Shown: positions 25,342-34,769, counted from the stretch's first letter. The stretch: 64,000 bases of DNA from Mucilaginibacter sp. CSA2-8R (GCF_038806765.1 NZ_CP152389.1:2604001-2668000); one strand, 5' to 3'. The notes: generated from the sequence alone by a model not told the origin. Numbers and translations: made by a program.

Positions 25342-26676
25342 CTATTTCAATAAGTTGCCTATGGCCACTGCTGTTTTTGCGAAGTCGAATTTTTTCAACA
25401 CACCATCCATCGCATCGGCGATGTAGTCGTTACCCAGGTTACCAATACTACCTTCATGGGTATGGTTAACTTCTTTATTGGGCTTGAAGTTGCCTTGCTC
25501 AATAGCCATACCCACTTGTTTATAAGCATCGCGGAACGGAACACCGTTTAATACCTGCCGATTCACCTCTTCTACGCTAAACAAGTATGCATACCGCGGA
25601 TCGTCCAGAATATTAGTTTTTACCTCGATGTGTTGCAGCATAAAATGCGCCATTCCCAGGCAGCTTTTTAGGTCGGCAAAAGCCGGAAACACCAGTTCTT
25701 TCAATAGCTGCATTTCGCGGTGGTAACCCGAAGGCAGATTGGTAGTCATCATTGCCACATCGGTGGGCAGGGCTTGCAGGCGGTTACATTTGCCACGCAT
25801 AATTTCCCAAACGTCCGGATTTTTTTTATGCGGCATAATGCTGCTACCGGTAGTTAAATGGTCGGGGTAACTTACAAAGGCGAAGTTCTGACTTAGGTAC
25901 AAGCATTGATCCATAGCCATTTTAGCCAGTGTAGCCGCTACGGCAGATAATGCCTGCGCAATGATGCGCTCTGTTTTACCACGCCCCATTTGCGCATAAA
26001 CCACATTATTATTTAAGCCGGCAAAACCCAATAACTGTGTGGTAAGTGTACGGTTGAGCGGAAACGAAGAGCCATAACCGGCGGCCGAACCCAAAGGGTT
26101 TTTATTGGTGATATTATAAGCAGCAAGCACCAGTTCCAGGTCGTCAACTAAGCTTTCGGCGTATGCGCCAAACCATAAGCCAAAGCTTGATGGCATAGCC
26201 ACCTGTAAATGGGTATAGCCAGGCAGCAATACCTCTTTGTGCTTCTCGCTAAGCTCCAAAAGTAAATTAAATAGTTGCTGTACGCTCTCTACTACCTGTT
26301 GCAGTTCGCTTCTGAAAAAAAGCTTAAGATCCACCAAAACCTGGTCGTTGCGCGAACGGCCGCTATGGATTTTTTTTCCGGCGTCACCAATGCGACGGGT
26401 AAGCAGCAATTCTACTTGTGAGTGTACATCCTCAACGCCTGCTTCAATTTCAAAATTACCGTTATCTATATCCTGATAAATTTTTTTGAGCTCAGTTTGC
26501 ACCAGTTGCAAATCATCGGCGCTTAGTAAATTGATGGTTTGCAGCATTTGGGTATGTGCCAATGATCCAAGCACATCAAACGCTGCCATTTGCTGGTCAA
26601 ACTCACGGTCGCGACCTACGGTAAAACTCTCTACTAACTGGTTAACATCTGTAGTTTTTTGCCACAATTTACTCAT
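25342..26676 (-). CDS. argH: Argininosuccinate lyase
   Basis: This 444-residue enzyme splits argininosuccinate to arginine and fumarate, the last step of arginine synthesis. The fumarase/aspartase-superfamily signature GSSIMPHKKNPD is present, with SGRSRNDQV and GYTHLQVAMPS blocks that form the active site, and AAGYGSSFPLNR. Length is normal for the family. The other arginine gene in the window, argB, lies 34 kb away, so the pathway is not clustered here. Upstream on the same strand is an MHS-type transporter; downstream are ywbE and DUF1345. Confidence 0.96.
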   Translation of the reverse strand: MSKLWQKTTDVNQLVESFTVGRDREFDQQMAAFDVLGSLAHTQMLQTINLLSADDLQLVQTELKKIYQDIDNGNFEIEAGVEDVHSQVELLLTRRIGDAGKKIHSGRSRNDQVLVDLKLFFRSELQQVVESVQQLFNLLLELSEKHKEVLLPGYTHLQVAMPSSFGLWFGAYAESLVDDLELVLAAYNITNKNPLGSAAGYGSSFPLNRTLTTQLLGFAGLNNNVVYAQMGRGKTERIIAQALSAVAATLAKMAMDQCLYLSQNFAFVSYPDHLTTGSSIMPHKKNPDVWEIMRGKCNRLQALPTDVAMMTTNLPSGYHREMQLLKELVFPAFADLKSCLGMAHFMLQHIEVKTNILDDPRYAYLFSVEEVNRQVLNGVPFRDAYKQVGMAIEQGNFKPNKEVNHTHEGSIGNLGNDYIADAMDGVLKKFDFAKTAVAIGNLLK

Positions 26677-26737
26677 GCTGCAAAGATGTATAATTTTACT
26701 AAATTATATAGGTATTTTAGCGGTACGATGCACCTCC

Positions 26738-28036
26738 TTAATGCTCTATTTTTGAGTGCTTATGAGTGTCTTTCATAAAAATATAAATTACCAATGATAC
26801 GGCAATGCAAACGGTAACGTACCAGTAAAACCATTGCGGATGGCCGGCATTTTTAAACTCTAAAGCCAGCCATTCGGCAGTCCCTCCAAATATGGAAACG
26901 GCAATAGCATACGGAAAGCCGACACCCAATGCCCTCACTTCGGCCGGAAACAATTCAGCCTTTACTACAGCATTGATTGAAGTATAGCCGCTTACAATAA
27001 TCAGCGCAACTAAGATGAGTGCAAACGCCAGCCACTTATCGGTTGTGTGGCTTAATGCCGTTAATAACGGAACCGTACACAACGTACCCAACACACCAAA
27101 AGCAATTAGTAACGGCCGGCGGCCTATCCTGTCAGACAATGCACCAAACAATGGCTGAATAGCCATGAAAACAATCAAGGTGAGTGTTGAAACGAGTGTA
27201 GCATCAGCTTTGGTAAAACCGGCCGTATTTACCAGAAACTTTTGCATGTAGGTGGTAAACGTATAAAAGGCAATTGTACCTCCCAGGGTTAAACCAACAA
27301 CGGTAGCCACTGCACGGGGATGCTGTGCCAAAGCTTTGATGGTTCCGCGTGCGGGCTGCTTTTCGTTTTGCTCAAATGCAGCCGACTCGTGCAGGTTGCG
27401 TCGCAAAAACATCACACTTATTGCCAAAACGGCACCAATAGCAAAGGGAATACGCCATCCCCAGGCATGCAACTGATTTTCGGTTAAAAACAAACGCTGC
27501 AACAAAACCAATACACCTAAAGCAATAAGCTGCCCCATAATTAAGGTAACATATTGAAAGCTGGAATAAAAGCCGCGGTTTTGCCGGGTTGCCATTTCGC
27601 TAAGGTAGGTAGCGCTGGTGCCGTACTCACCGCCCACGCTCAGGCCCTGTATAATGCGGGCCAACACAAGTAAGACAGGAGCAGCGACGCCAATTTGATT
27701 ATAGCCAGGTACAAAAGTGATAATTAGCGAACCAAAGCTCATCAGCAGAATAGAGGCCGTCAACGCTTTTTTACGGCCGTGCTTATCAGCATAAGCGCCC
27801 ATTAGCCAGCCGCCCACCGGGCGCATTAAAAAACCTATAGCAAATATACCTGCTGTGTTGAGGAGTTGGGCCGTAGCATTTTTAGCCGGAAAAAACGTAG
27901 CTGCAAAGTATAACGAGAATGCTGAATACACATACCAATCATACCATTCGACTAAATTACCTAATGAACCACCTATGATGGATTTTATCCGCTGTGATAC
28001 GCTGATGTCATTACTGGTTATGGTAGGCTGGCTCAT
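26738..28036 (-). CDS. MFS transporter, metabolite:H+ symporter (KgtP-like) family
   Basis: This 432-residue inner-membrane protein has 12 predicted membrane helices. The opening IIGGSLGNLVEWYDWYVYSAF and the loop motif GAYADKHGRKKAL between helices 2 and 3 are typical of the MHS subfamily (alpha-ketoglutarate, shikimate and proline permeases). A second GALSDRIGRRPLL motif follows helix 8. It probably imports an organic acid with protons, and KgtP is the closest type by eye. The start at 28036 (MSQPTITSND) is preferred to an ATG 21 bases upstream. The argH gene follows 61 bases downstream. Confidence 0.88.
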   Translation of the reverse strand: MSQPTITSNDISVSQRIKSIIGGSLGNLVEWYDWYVYSAFSLYFAATFFPAKNATAQLLNTAGIFAIGFLMRPVGGWLMGAYADKHGRKKALTASILLMSFGSLIITFVPGYNQIGVAAPVLLVLARIIQGLSVGGEYGTSATYLSEMATRQNRGFYSSFQYVTLIMGQLIALGVLVLLQRLFLTENQLHAWGWRIPFAIGAVLAISVMFLRRNLHESAAFEQNEKQPARGTIKALAQHPRAVATVVGLTLGGTIAFYTFTTYMQKFLVNTAGFTKADATLVSTLTLIVFMAIQPLFGALSDRIGRRPLLIAFGVLGTLCTVPLLTALSHTTDKWLAFALILVALIIVSGYTSINAVVKAELFPAEVRALGVGFPYAIAVSIFGGTAEWLALEFKNAGHPQWFYWYVTVCIAVSLVIYIFMKDTHKHSKIEH

Positions 28037-28113
28037 GCTTGGGTTAATATTACACAAACTTAATAATGTAAAGGAAATTCAAGCTAATTTATTAACAGGG
28101 TAAAATAATGGCT

Positions 28114-28815
28114 TTAAAAATGGGTAGTTAACATTAACTGGAACACATTGCGGCGGTAGCTGGCGTCCATTTCTTTCTGATACCAAAACAGGTATCCCAA
28201 TTCGGCGTCTATTTTCTTGCTAAAACGGTATCCAAACGAGCCGAACGCCCGGTTTTGGTCAAAAGCAGCATTATTTACTCTATCCTTATGCTGTATGTTT
28301 AAAAACACTTCATTTTGCACCCCTAAGTATGGTCCTCTATTGAAAGCTGTGTCTGCAATTAGCGGTATTTGAGCGCTTAAAAACAACCGGCCCCGCTGCG
28401 AAAAATGAGTAAGCTCGTCCATCACCCAGCGCTGTTCTAAACGGGTGCGAAACATCATTTCAATACTGCGTATTTTAAATTTGTAAATGTATTGCTCATA
28501 AATGCGATTTTCGTGACCATAGATGGTGGCCATGAGGTCTTCTTTTTCCCAGTCGCCTTTATAAGCATAGCCAACGGCTACCGAATGTTTTGTGGTAATG
28601 TTGTAACTCAGCGCACCGCGTAGCAGTAGTGTAGTCAGGTAATTAAAATGGTTAGATGAGCGGGTTTGTACATCGGCCAGCAAATCAAATTTTTTATTAA
28701 GTGTTTGGGTATGCGATAAAAAGAACCATCCCTGCGTTTCGGTAAGTTGGGCTTTTACAGTCCGGTTTGTAAAAATGAGGAAGAAAAAGAGTAAAAAAAA
28801 TTTGATGCGTTTCAT
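28114..28815 (-). CDS. DUF2490 outer-membrane-type protein
   Basis: This 233-residue protein has a signal peptide (MKRIKFFLLFFFLIF, cleavage near VKAQ). The mature part is a series of amphipathic beta strands starting GWFFLSHTQTLNKKFDLLADVQTR and ending in FQLMLTTHF with a terminal Phe, as expected for an outer-membrane beta-barrel. The DUF2490 pattern (Y.Y...E..YEQY......R.RLEQRW) is clear. The function is unknown. The start at 28815 matches the signal peptide. It diverges from the dehydrogenase gene, whose start is 69 bases away. Confidence 0.86.
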   Translation of the reverse strand: MKRIKFFLLFFFLIFTNRTVKAQLTETQGWFFLSHTQTLNKKFDLLADVQTRSSNHFNYLTTLLLRGALSYNITTKHSVAVGYAYKGDWEKEDLMATIYGHENRIYEQYIYKFKIRSIEMMFRTRLEQRWVMDELTHFSQRGRLFLSAQIPLIADTAFNRGPYLGVQNEVFLNIQHKDRVNNAAFDQNRAFGSFGYRFSKKIDAELGYLFWYQKEMDASYRRNVFQLMLTTHF

Positions 28816-28884
28816 TGACCGGGCGTTGCAAGCTAAACTTATAACCAATCAATTTGTTCATGAGCTAAATAATATAAACGTCAC

Positions 28885-29742
28885 ATGAGTACAGTAAAAA
28901 TTGGTTGGGCAGGTTTAGGCAACATGGGCATACCCATGGCAGGCAACTTAATAAAAGCAGGCTACCCCGTGCAGGTTTTTAATCGCACCCGCGAAAAAGA
29001 AAAACCTTTATTAGATGCAGGTGCAGAGTCTGCCGGTGGTTTATCAGCATTAGCTGCTAACAATGATATAATTTTTGTAATGGTATCTGATGATGACGCC
29101 GCCAAAAAGACGTTCAGTGCCGGGGATGGGCTGTTAGCAGATGATGTAAGCGGCAAGCTTTTCATTAACGTAAGCACGGTAGCATCAGAAACTTCGAAAT
29201 ATTTATATGAGCAATGCCGGCAAAAAGGCGCTAAGTTTCTAGAAACGCCGGTATCGGGTAGTGTAAAGCCGGCACAGGATGCCACTTTGATAATTTTAGT
29301 CGGTGGCGAAACAGATGCTTTTGAGCAGGCCAAACCAGTATTGGACAAGTTGGGCAAGCTTACCTTGCATCTCGGACCGGTAGGGGTGGGTAGTGCCGCT
29401 AAACTGGCGATCAATTACCTGTTAGGACTAAATTTGCAGGGTTTGGCCGAAACCGTTTTGTTTGCCAAAGCCGGAGGCGTAAAAACAGAAGATATGCTGA
29501 CCATTATTAATGAGGGAGCAATAGGTAATGGTATTACGAAATTAAAATCACCAGCTATACTTAAAGGCGAGTTTCCGGCGGCATTTGCCTTAAAGCATCT
29601 TGCTAAAGATTTACGTTTGGCACGCGCGCAAGGCCTTGATGCACCGCTAAGTGAGCCGCTCTATAGCAGCTTTAAACAGGCGCAGGATGATGGTTTGGGA
29701 GACCAGGATGTAATGGCAATTTATAAACATCTGGATCAATAA
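28885..29742 (+). CDS. Beta-hydroxyacid dehydrogenase family NAD(P)-dependent oxidoreductase
   Basis: This 285-residue protein has the Rossmann motif GWAGLGNMGIPMAGNL near the N-terminus and a VFNRTREK segment typical of NADP preference. The substrate-binding motif is LETPVSGSVKPA and the catalytic Lys is in GSAAKLAINYLL. These define the 3-hydroxyisobutyrate/glyoxylate reductase (GLYR-type) family, which reduces small aldehyde acids. Substrate cannot be set from sequence alone. It appears to be a single-gene unit followed by a hairpin at 29761-29790. Confidence 0.9.
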   Translation: MSTVKIGWAGLGNMGIPMAGNLIKAGYPVQVFNRTREKEKPLLDAGAESAGGLSALAANNDIIFVMVSDDDAAKKTFSAGDGLLADDVSGKLFINVSTVASETSKYLYEQCRQKGAKFLETPVSGSVKPAQDATLIILVGGETDAFEQAKPVLDKLGKLTLHLGPVGVGSAAKLAINYLLGLNLQGLAETVLFAKAGGVKTEDMLTIINEGAIGNGITKLKSPAILKGEFPAAFALKHLAKDLRLARAQGLDAPLSEPLYSSFKQAQDDGLGDQDVMAIYKHLDQ

Positions 29743-29760
29743 GTCAAAAAATTAGTGAAA

Positions 29761-29790
29761 TACAAAAGCAAAAATTTATTTGCTTTTGTA
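29761..29790. repeat. 12-bp perfect inverted repeat upstream of sdpR
   Basis: Arms TACAAAAGCAAA (29761-29772) and TTTGCTTTTGTA (29779-29790) flank a 6-base loop. It may terminate the upstream dehydrogenase gene, but there is no T-run, or it may be a second operator ahead of sdpR. Confidence 0.7.
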
Positions 29791-29796
29791 ACAAAG

Positions 29797-29818
29797 TATT
29801 TAGATATTTATCTAAATA
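29797..29818. promoter_or_regulatory. 22-bp palindromic operator candidate for SdpR
   Basis: Ten-base arms TATTTAGATA and TATCTAAATA surround two bases, ending 5 bases before the sdpR ATG. ArsR-family repressors bind such AT-rich palindromes, and SdpR is a known autorepressor, so this fits an autoregulatory operator. Confidence 0.72.
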
Positions 29819-29823
29819 TTGAA

Positions 29824-30087
29824 ATGAATTTACTTTTTAAGGCTTTAAACGATGCCACACGACGCGAAATACTGGAGATGTTAAAAGAGAAGGATATGAC
29901 GGCCGGAGAGATAGCAGACCATTTTAACATTTCAAAGCCGAGCATTTCTCATCATTTAGACCTGCTGAGACAGGCAAACCTGGTGGTATCGGTAAAAGAT
30001 GGGCAGTTTATATCTTATTCGCTTAACACTACCGTGATGGATGAGATGCTCAAATGGGTTATGCAATTCACTAATCAAAAAAAATAA
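29824..30087 (+). CDS. sdpR: ArsR/SdpR-family transcriptional autorepressor
   Basis: This 87-residue winged-helix protein begins MNLLFKALNDATRREILEML, followed by the recognition region AGEIADHFNISKPSISHHLDLLRQA and a wing GQFISYSLN. It matches the SdpR subfamily. The metal-binding Cys motifs of ArsR sensors are absent. In Bacillus subtilis SdpR represses the sdpRI operon until SdpI senses the SdpC peptide at the membrane. A longer frame from GTG 29755 would run through the palindromes and has no family support. The sdpI gene follows 4 bases after the stop. Confidence 0.88.
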   Translation: MNLLFKALNDATRREILEMLKEKDMTAGEIADHFNISKPSISHHLDLLRQANLVVSVKDGQFISYSLNTTVMDEMLKWVMQFTNQKK

Positions 30088-30091
30088 TGAT

Positions 30092-30760
30092 ATGAAAAAG
30101 TTTACCAACCTGGATGTTGTCGCAACGTTAATCTGGCTACTACCTTTTGCCTATTTGTATAAAGTGTATCCGAGTTTGCCGGCAAAAGTGCCTTTACACT
30201 TTAACATCAATGGCAAACCCGACCGTTACGGCTCTACTCATGAATTGTTGATGAGCCTGCTGTTATTAACCGTGGTTGGAGTGGCAACAGCCTTTTTAGT
30301 AAGATTTCTGCCAAAGATAGATCCTAAAAAAATGGCTAAGTATAGTGCCGGCACTTTCCAAAAAATGTTTGTTGGGATGTCATTCCTTTTTGTAGCCATC
30401 GAAATAATGATCATTACGAGTGCAAGTCACCGTTTTGATTTTGAGAAAATATTGCTGCCGTTGTTAGGAATCTTTTTTGCGTTTTTAGGTAATATGATGT
30501 ACAGCCTTAAACCTAATTACTTTGCTGGTGTACGTACCCCCTGGACATTAGAAAGTGAAGATACCTGGCGTGCTACGCATCAGCTTGCCGGTAAAATCTG
30601 GTTTGTGGGCGGCATGCTAATTACCATCATTACACTTTTTTTACCGGCAACACTGGCTCATACCGTATTTATAAGCTTAACAATAATCATGGCATTATGG
30701 CCAACCGTTTACTCTTACCTGCATTTCAAAAAACATAAACCAAATGCTGTGAACGAATAA
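30092..30760 (+). CDS. sdpI: SdpI-family membrane protein
   Basis: This 222-residue protein has about six membrane helices. The first part carries the DUF1648 block (YPSLPAKVPLHFNINGKPDRYGS) and the second part the SdpI signature (GNMMYSLKPNYFAGVRTPWTLESEDTW, here cut to its key GNMMYSLKPN and GVRTPWTL elements, then THQLAGKIWFVGG). SdpI gives immunity to the SdpC toxin and signals to SdpR in B. subtilis. No sdpC or sdpAB gene is nearby, so here the pair may respond to foreign peptides or to another envelope stress. Translation is coupled to sdpR. Confidence 0.88.
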   Translation: MKKFTNLDVVATLIWLLPFAYLYKVYPSLPAKVPLHFNINGKPDRYGSTHELLMSLLLLTVVGVATAFLVRFLPKIDPKKMAKYSAGTFQKMFVGMSFLFVAIEIMIITSASHRFDFEKILLPLLGIFFAFLGNMMYSLKPNYFAGVRTPWTLESEDTWRATHQLAGKIWFVGGMLITIITLFLPATLAHTVFISLTIIMALWPTVYSYLHFKKHKPNAVNE

Positions 30761-30800
30761 TAAACATGCAGTTGTGTAAACTCTGTATTACAATGACATT

Positions 30801-30828
30801 AAGAGGCATCTTCGGGGGTGCCTCTTTT
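30801..30828 (+). terminator. Terminator of the sdpRI operon
   Basis: An 8-bp AAGAGGCA/TGCCTCTT stem, extendable to 10 bp with a G-T pair (30801-30810 with 30817-30826), is followed by a short T-run. Confidence 0.75.
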
Positions 30829-30884
30829 GGTTTAAAACACTATTTAGGGTAAATTAAGCCTCAATTTAGTAACTATTGGTTTAC

Positions 30885-33386
30885 ATGAAAAAACTCTACT
30901 CTCTCGCGGCAGCATCGCTGGTTTGTGCGCAGTTATATGCCCAAACGCCATCGGTTAAAGGCAACTATCAGTTGGCTGCCAGGTTCTCGCCACAAAAAAT
31001 ACGCAAAATGGTTTTCAGTACCTCGGTCGACCCGCATTGGCTCAAAGGGTCGGACCGTTTTTGGTATATGTATGAAACCAGCAATGGCAAAAAATGGTAC
31101 CTGGTAGATCCGTCAGCCCGGAGCAAGAAAGTATTGTTTGACAATGCTAAACTGGCTGCTGCAATTACACTAACTGTAAAAGATCCGTTTGATGCACAGC
31201 ATCTGCCTATCGAAAATCTAAAATTTACGAAAGACGAAAAAGCAATTCAATTTGAGTTGAAGAGCACGGTTGAGCAGTTAAAAAAAGAGCGGAAAGATAA
31301 AAAAGCAGCAGATTCGCTCGAAAAAAAGACTTTTTATTTTCAGTATAATCTGCAAACCGAGCAATTGGTTGAGCTTAAAAATTACGAAAAAGTAAAGCCT
31401 AAACCAATGTGGGCATCCATAGCGCCCGATAGTTCGGCCATCATATTTTCGCGCAAGTACAACTTGTACTGGATGGATAAGGCCAATTATAAAAAGGCTT
31501 TAAAAAATGAGGATGACAGCACTGTGGTTGAACATCAATTGACTAAAGATGGTGTTGAAAATTACGAGTACGGCAGCAGCTTTGGTAACGAAACCAACGT
31601 AGAACGCGAAAAAAATCGTAACAAGCGTAAAGGCGCACAGGTGTTGTGGTCGCCTGATGCTAAACATTTTGTGCTTACCCGCACCGATCAGCGTAAGGTA
31701 AAAGATATGTGGGTAATTAATAGTATTGCCCTGCCCCGGCCAACGCTCGAAACTTACAAGTACCAATTGCCTGGCGAAAAAGAAGCACCAGCTCGCGAGA
31801 TGTTGCTGTTCGACTTTGCTGCAAAAACATCTAAAAAACTAAACGTATCGTTATTTAAAGATCAGGAATTATCTACCTGGCCTGCGCCCATGCTGCAAAA
31901 AAACCGCGATGATGAGTTCAGGCCGTCCATATGGTTGGGGAACAACAACAAGTTCTATTTCTACCGCACCGGTCGTGACCTTAAGCGTATCGATGTTTGT
32001 TACGTTGACATTAACACAGGGGCAGTTAAGGCCTTGATTGAAGAGCGGATGAACACCTACGTCGAAATTAACCGCCCGGCACTGGTTAATGATGGTAAGG
32101 AAATTATAGAATGGTCTGAACGCGACGGTTGGGCCCACTTTTATTTGTATGATGAGAATGGCAAGCTCAAAAATCAAATTACCTCAGGTTCATTTCACTG
32201 TGAGGAGATTGTAAATGTAGATGCCAAAAACCGCATACTATACTTTACCGCATCGGGCCGCGAAGAACAGGATCCTTATTACATGCATTTGTACCGCATA
32301 AATTTCGACGGTTCGCACCTGGAATTACTTAATCCAGGCAACTTGGATAACACCGTAAGCATGAGCGACGACAGCCATTACTTTGTTAATACCGCGTCGC
32401 GCGTAAATACTGCACCTAAATCGGTGATGTATGATAATGCCGGCCATAAACTGCTTGATCTTGAAACCACCGATTTGTCGGGACTGATGGCATCGGGCTA
32501 TAAGTTTCCGGAACCATTTAAGGTAAAGGCGGACGATGGTGTAACTGATTTATATGGCGTAATGTATAAACCGTTTGATTTTGACGCAACCAAAAAGTAT
32601 CCGGTTATTGAATATGTTTATCCTGGTCCGCAAACCGAAGCCGTAAACAAGGCCTTTACAGCAAGTATGAACAATGTTGACCGCCTGGCGCAGTTAGGTT
32701 TTATAGTAGTAACGGTAGGCAACCGTGGAGGTAACCCCGGCCGAAGCAAGTGGTACCACACCTTTGGTTATGGTAACCTTCGGGATTATGGCTTGGCCGA
32801 CAAGAAAGCAACGGTTGAGCAGTTAGCCGACCGCTATCCGTTTATTGATGTTACCCGAGTGGGCATCACCGGGCACTCAGGTGGTGGCTTTATGTCAACA
32901 GCGGCCATATTGGTATACCCCGACTTTTATAAAGTGGCAGTATCCGAATCGGGCAATCACGATAATAGTATCTACAACCGCTGGTGGAGCGAAAAACATC
33001 ATGGCGTAAAGGAAATTATCACACCTAAGGGTGATACAACTTTCCAATACTCAATAGATAAAAACCAGGATTTGGCCAAGAATTTAAAAGGCCGCCTCAT
33101 GCTATCTACCGGAGATATAGATAATAACGTAAGTCCGTCTAATACCATCAGGGTAGTTAACGCCTTAATTAAGGCTAACAAGCGTTTTGATTATGTTTTA
33201 TTACCCGGACAGCGACATGCCTATGGCGACATGACCGAATACTTTTTTTGGCAAAAAGGCGATTACTTTGTGAAGTACTTGTTGGGCGATTTTTCGCAGC
33301 CTGTAGACATTGTTGAGATTGAACGCGATCAGGAGCAAAACAACAAACGCCCGGCGACAGGCGCAGGCGAAATAGCAGGTCAGTAA
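30885..33386 (+). CDS. S9 family prolyl oligopeptidase (DPP-IV type)
   Basis: This 833-residue protein has a signal peptide (cleavage near LYAQ). The N-terminal portion (about 40-530) is the DPP-IV-type beta-propeller. The C-terminal alpha/beta hydrolase domain (about 570-800) carries the nucleophile Ser665 in GHSGGG, an acidic residue in STGDIDNNV and a His in GQRHAYGD, completing the triad. It probably cleaves X-Pro or similar dipeptides from peptides in the periplasm. The ATG at 30885 fits the signal peptide better than the in-frame TTG 9 bases upstream. Confidence 0.92.
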   Translation: MKKLYSLAAASLVCAQLYAQTPSVKGNYQLAARFSPQKIRKMVFSTSVDPHWLKGSDRFWYMYETSNGKKWYLVDPSARSKKVLFDNAKLAAAITLTVKDPFDAQHLPIENLKFTKDEKAIQFELKSTVEQLKKERKDKKAADSLEKKTFYFQYNLQTEQLVELKNYEKVKPKPMWASIAPDSSAIIFSRKYNLYWMDKANYKKALKNEDDSTVVEHQLTKDGVENYEYGSSFGNETNVEREKNRNKRKGAQVLWSPDAKHFVLTRTDQRKVKDMWVINSIALPRPTLETYKYQLPGEKEAPAREMLLFDFAAKTSKKLNVSLFKDQELSTWPAPMLQKNRDDEFRPSIWLGNNNKFYFYRTGRDLKRIDVCYVDINTGAVKALIEERMNTYVEINRPALVNDGKEIIEWSERDGWAHFYLYDENGKLKNQITSGSFHCEEIVNVDAKNRILYFTASGREEQDPYYMHLYRINFDGSHLELLNPGNLDNTVSMSDDSHYFVNTASRVNTAPKSVMYDNAGHKLLDLETTDLSGLMASGYKFPEPFKVKADDGVTDLYGVMYKPFDFDATKKYPVIEYVYPGPQTEAVNKAFTASMNNVDRLAQLGFIVVTVGNRGGNPGRSKWYHTFGYGNLRDYGLADKKATVEQLADRYPFIDVTRVGITGHSGGGFMSTAAILVYPDFYKVAVSESGNHDNSIYNRWWSEKHHGVKEIITPKGDTTFQYSIDKNQDLAKNLKGRLMLSTGDIDNNVSPSNTIRVVNALIKANKRFDYVLLPGQRHAYGDMTEYFFWQKGDYFVKYLLGDFSQPVDIVEIERDQEQNNKRPATGAGEIAGQ

Positions 33387-33452
33387 GTCAAACTGACGGC
33401 AGACGATGCGAAAGCGTTGTGAAAAATATCTTTTTAGATATTAGACGGTTAA

Positions 33453-33605
33453 TTATCTATCAGGGCATTTTTTACAACGCTTTCCTTTTTTGTATTTCTT
33501 ACAACAGCTTTTATATACACAATCTAACCTGAAAATGAATTCTTTCATCAGCATTTGCTGATTTGCGTTATCTTCGGCTTGTAAGCTCAACCTCTCTTTG
33601 TCCAT
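33453..33605 (-). CDS. Small Cys/Lys-rich protein of unknown function
   Basis: This 50-residue protein starts MDKERLSLQAEDNANQQ and ends with a basic cluster CCKKYKKGKRCKKCP. The five Cys residues (one in FRLDCVY, then a CC pair, then two more) within 22 residues could bind a metal. The first half is helical and charged. I do not recognise a named family. The open frame, start codon and composition are unlike random AT-rich intergenic DNA, and it fills the otherwise empty gap between the S9 peptidase and the CE2-like gene. Confidence 0.65.
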   Translation of the reverse strand: MDKERLSLQAEDNANQQMLMKEFIFRLDCVYKSCCKKYKKGKRCKKCPDR

Positions 33606-33669
33606 AGCTACTTTGTGGTGACAAATATAGTTTGTAATTATTCTAAATAAAAATAATTAACCTTTATTT

Positions 33670-34746
33670 ATGAAGAAACTGTTTTTAGCAGCGCTGTTGA
33701 TGATCACCGGTTATGGCATTTGCGATGCCCAGGTAGTACTTAAACATACGGACAATCACATATTTTATATGGGCAGGGTAGATGTGCAACCTGATAAGGC
33801 GATGTTATCCTGGTCGGGCAGCAGTGTTAAAATAAACTTTAAAGGCAGCAGCGTAAAGGCTTTACTGCAAGACCAGGCTGGATTCAATTTTTATAACGTG
33901 CTGGTTGACGGCAAACTGGTAAAGAAGATTGCGTTAGATAAAACCAAACATTACTACCCGCTGGTAAGCGATTTACCCGAAGGCAAACACACTCTTGAAC
34001 TGTTTAAACTAACTGAATGGGTGATGGGTAAAACCTGGTTTTATGAGTTTGATATAGACGGCAATGCCGAAGTATTGCCGGCGCCCGTTGCAAAAAAAAG
34101 AAAGATTGAATTTTTTGGCAATTCCATAACCTGCGGCTACGCCGTGCTCGACACAACGGGGCAGGACAGAGGCTCGGCTTTGTTTGAAGATAATTACAAA
34201 GCTTACGGCGCTATCACGGCCCGGCATTTTGATGCTGATTACCATTGCATTGCACGTAGCGGCATTGGATTGATGATTAGTTGGTTCCCACTGATTATGC
34301 CTGAGCTGTATGACCGCCTGGACCCATTTGATGCACAAAAGAAATGGAACTTTAACAATTACACACCTGATGTAGTTGTCATCAACCTTTTCCAGAACGA
34401 TGCGGCTTTGGTAACGCAACCGCAACTACCCGAGTTTAAAGTACGTTTTGGCGACAAGGCACCTACTGGGACCGAGATTGTAAAGGCATACCAAAAATTT
34501 GTGGGTTCTCTCCGTGCAGTTTACCCCAATGCCCATATCATCTGCGCCTTAGGCAGTATGGATGCCAGTCGCGAAAACTCGCCCTGGACAGGTTATATCC
34601 GGCAAGCGGTAGCCGGCCTGCACGATAAAAAGATAAACAGCCTGATCTTCCGCTACAAAAACACACCAGGCCACCCCAGCGCTAAAGAGCAGCAAGTTAT
34701 GGCTAACCAGTTGATAACCTTTATTGAAAAGAATGTGAAGTGGTAA
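33670..34746 (+). CDS. CE2-like SGNH/GDSL hydrolase (carbohydrate esterase)
   Basis: This 358-residue protein has a signal peptide (about 1-20, ending CDAQ). An N-terminal beta-sandwich (about 35-135, SWSGSSVKINFKGSS then GFNFYNVLVDG) precedes an SGNH hydrolase domain (about 140-358). The nucleophile is the Ser in FFGNSITCGY, and the C-terminal catalytic His is in PGHPSAKEQ. This two-domain order is that of acetylxylan esterase family CE2. It probably deacetylates plant or microbial polysaccharides outside the cytoplasm. No polysaccharide-utilisation transporters are adjacent. Confidence 0.87.
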   Translation: MKKLFLAALLMITGYGICDAQVVLKHTDNHIFYMGRVDVQPDKAMLSWSGSSVKINFKGSSVKALLQDQAGFNFYNVLVDGKLVKKIALDKTKHYYPLVSDLPEGKHTLELFKLTEWVMGKTWFYEFDIDGNAEVLPAPVAKKRKIEFFGNSITCGYAVLDTTGQDRGSALFEDNYKAYGAITARHFDADYHCIARSGIGLMISWFPLIMPELYDRLDPFDAQKKWNFNNYTPDVVVINLFQNDAALVTQPQLPEFKVRFGDKAPTGTEIVKAYQKFVGSLRAVYPNAHIICALGSMDASRENSPWTGYIRQAVAGLHDKKINSLIFRYKNTPGHPSAKEQQVMANQLITFIEKNVKW

Positions 34747-34769
34747 GGAATATAGAAATATAAGGGGTG

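Noticed and set aside
29755..29823. GTG start for sdpR 69 bases upstream
   Set aside because: It would translate through two palindromes that look regulatory, and the family starts at 29824.
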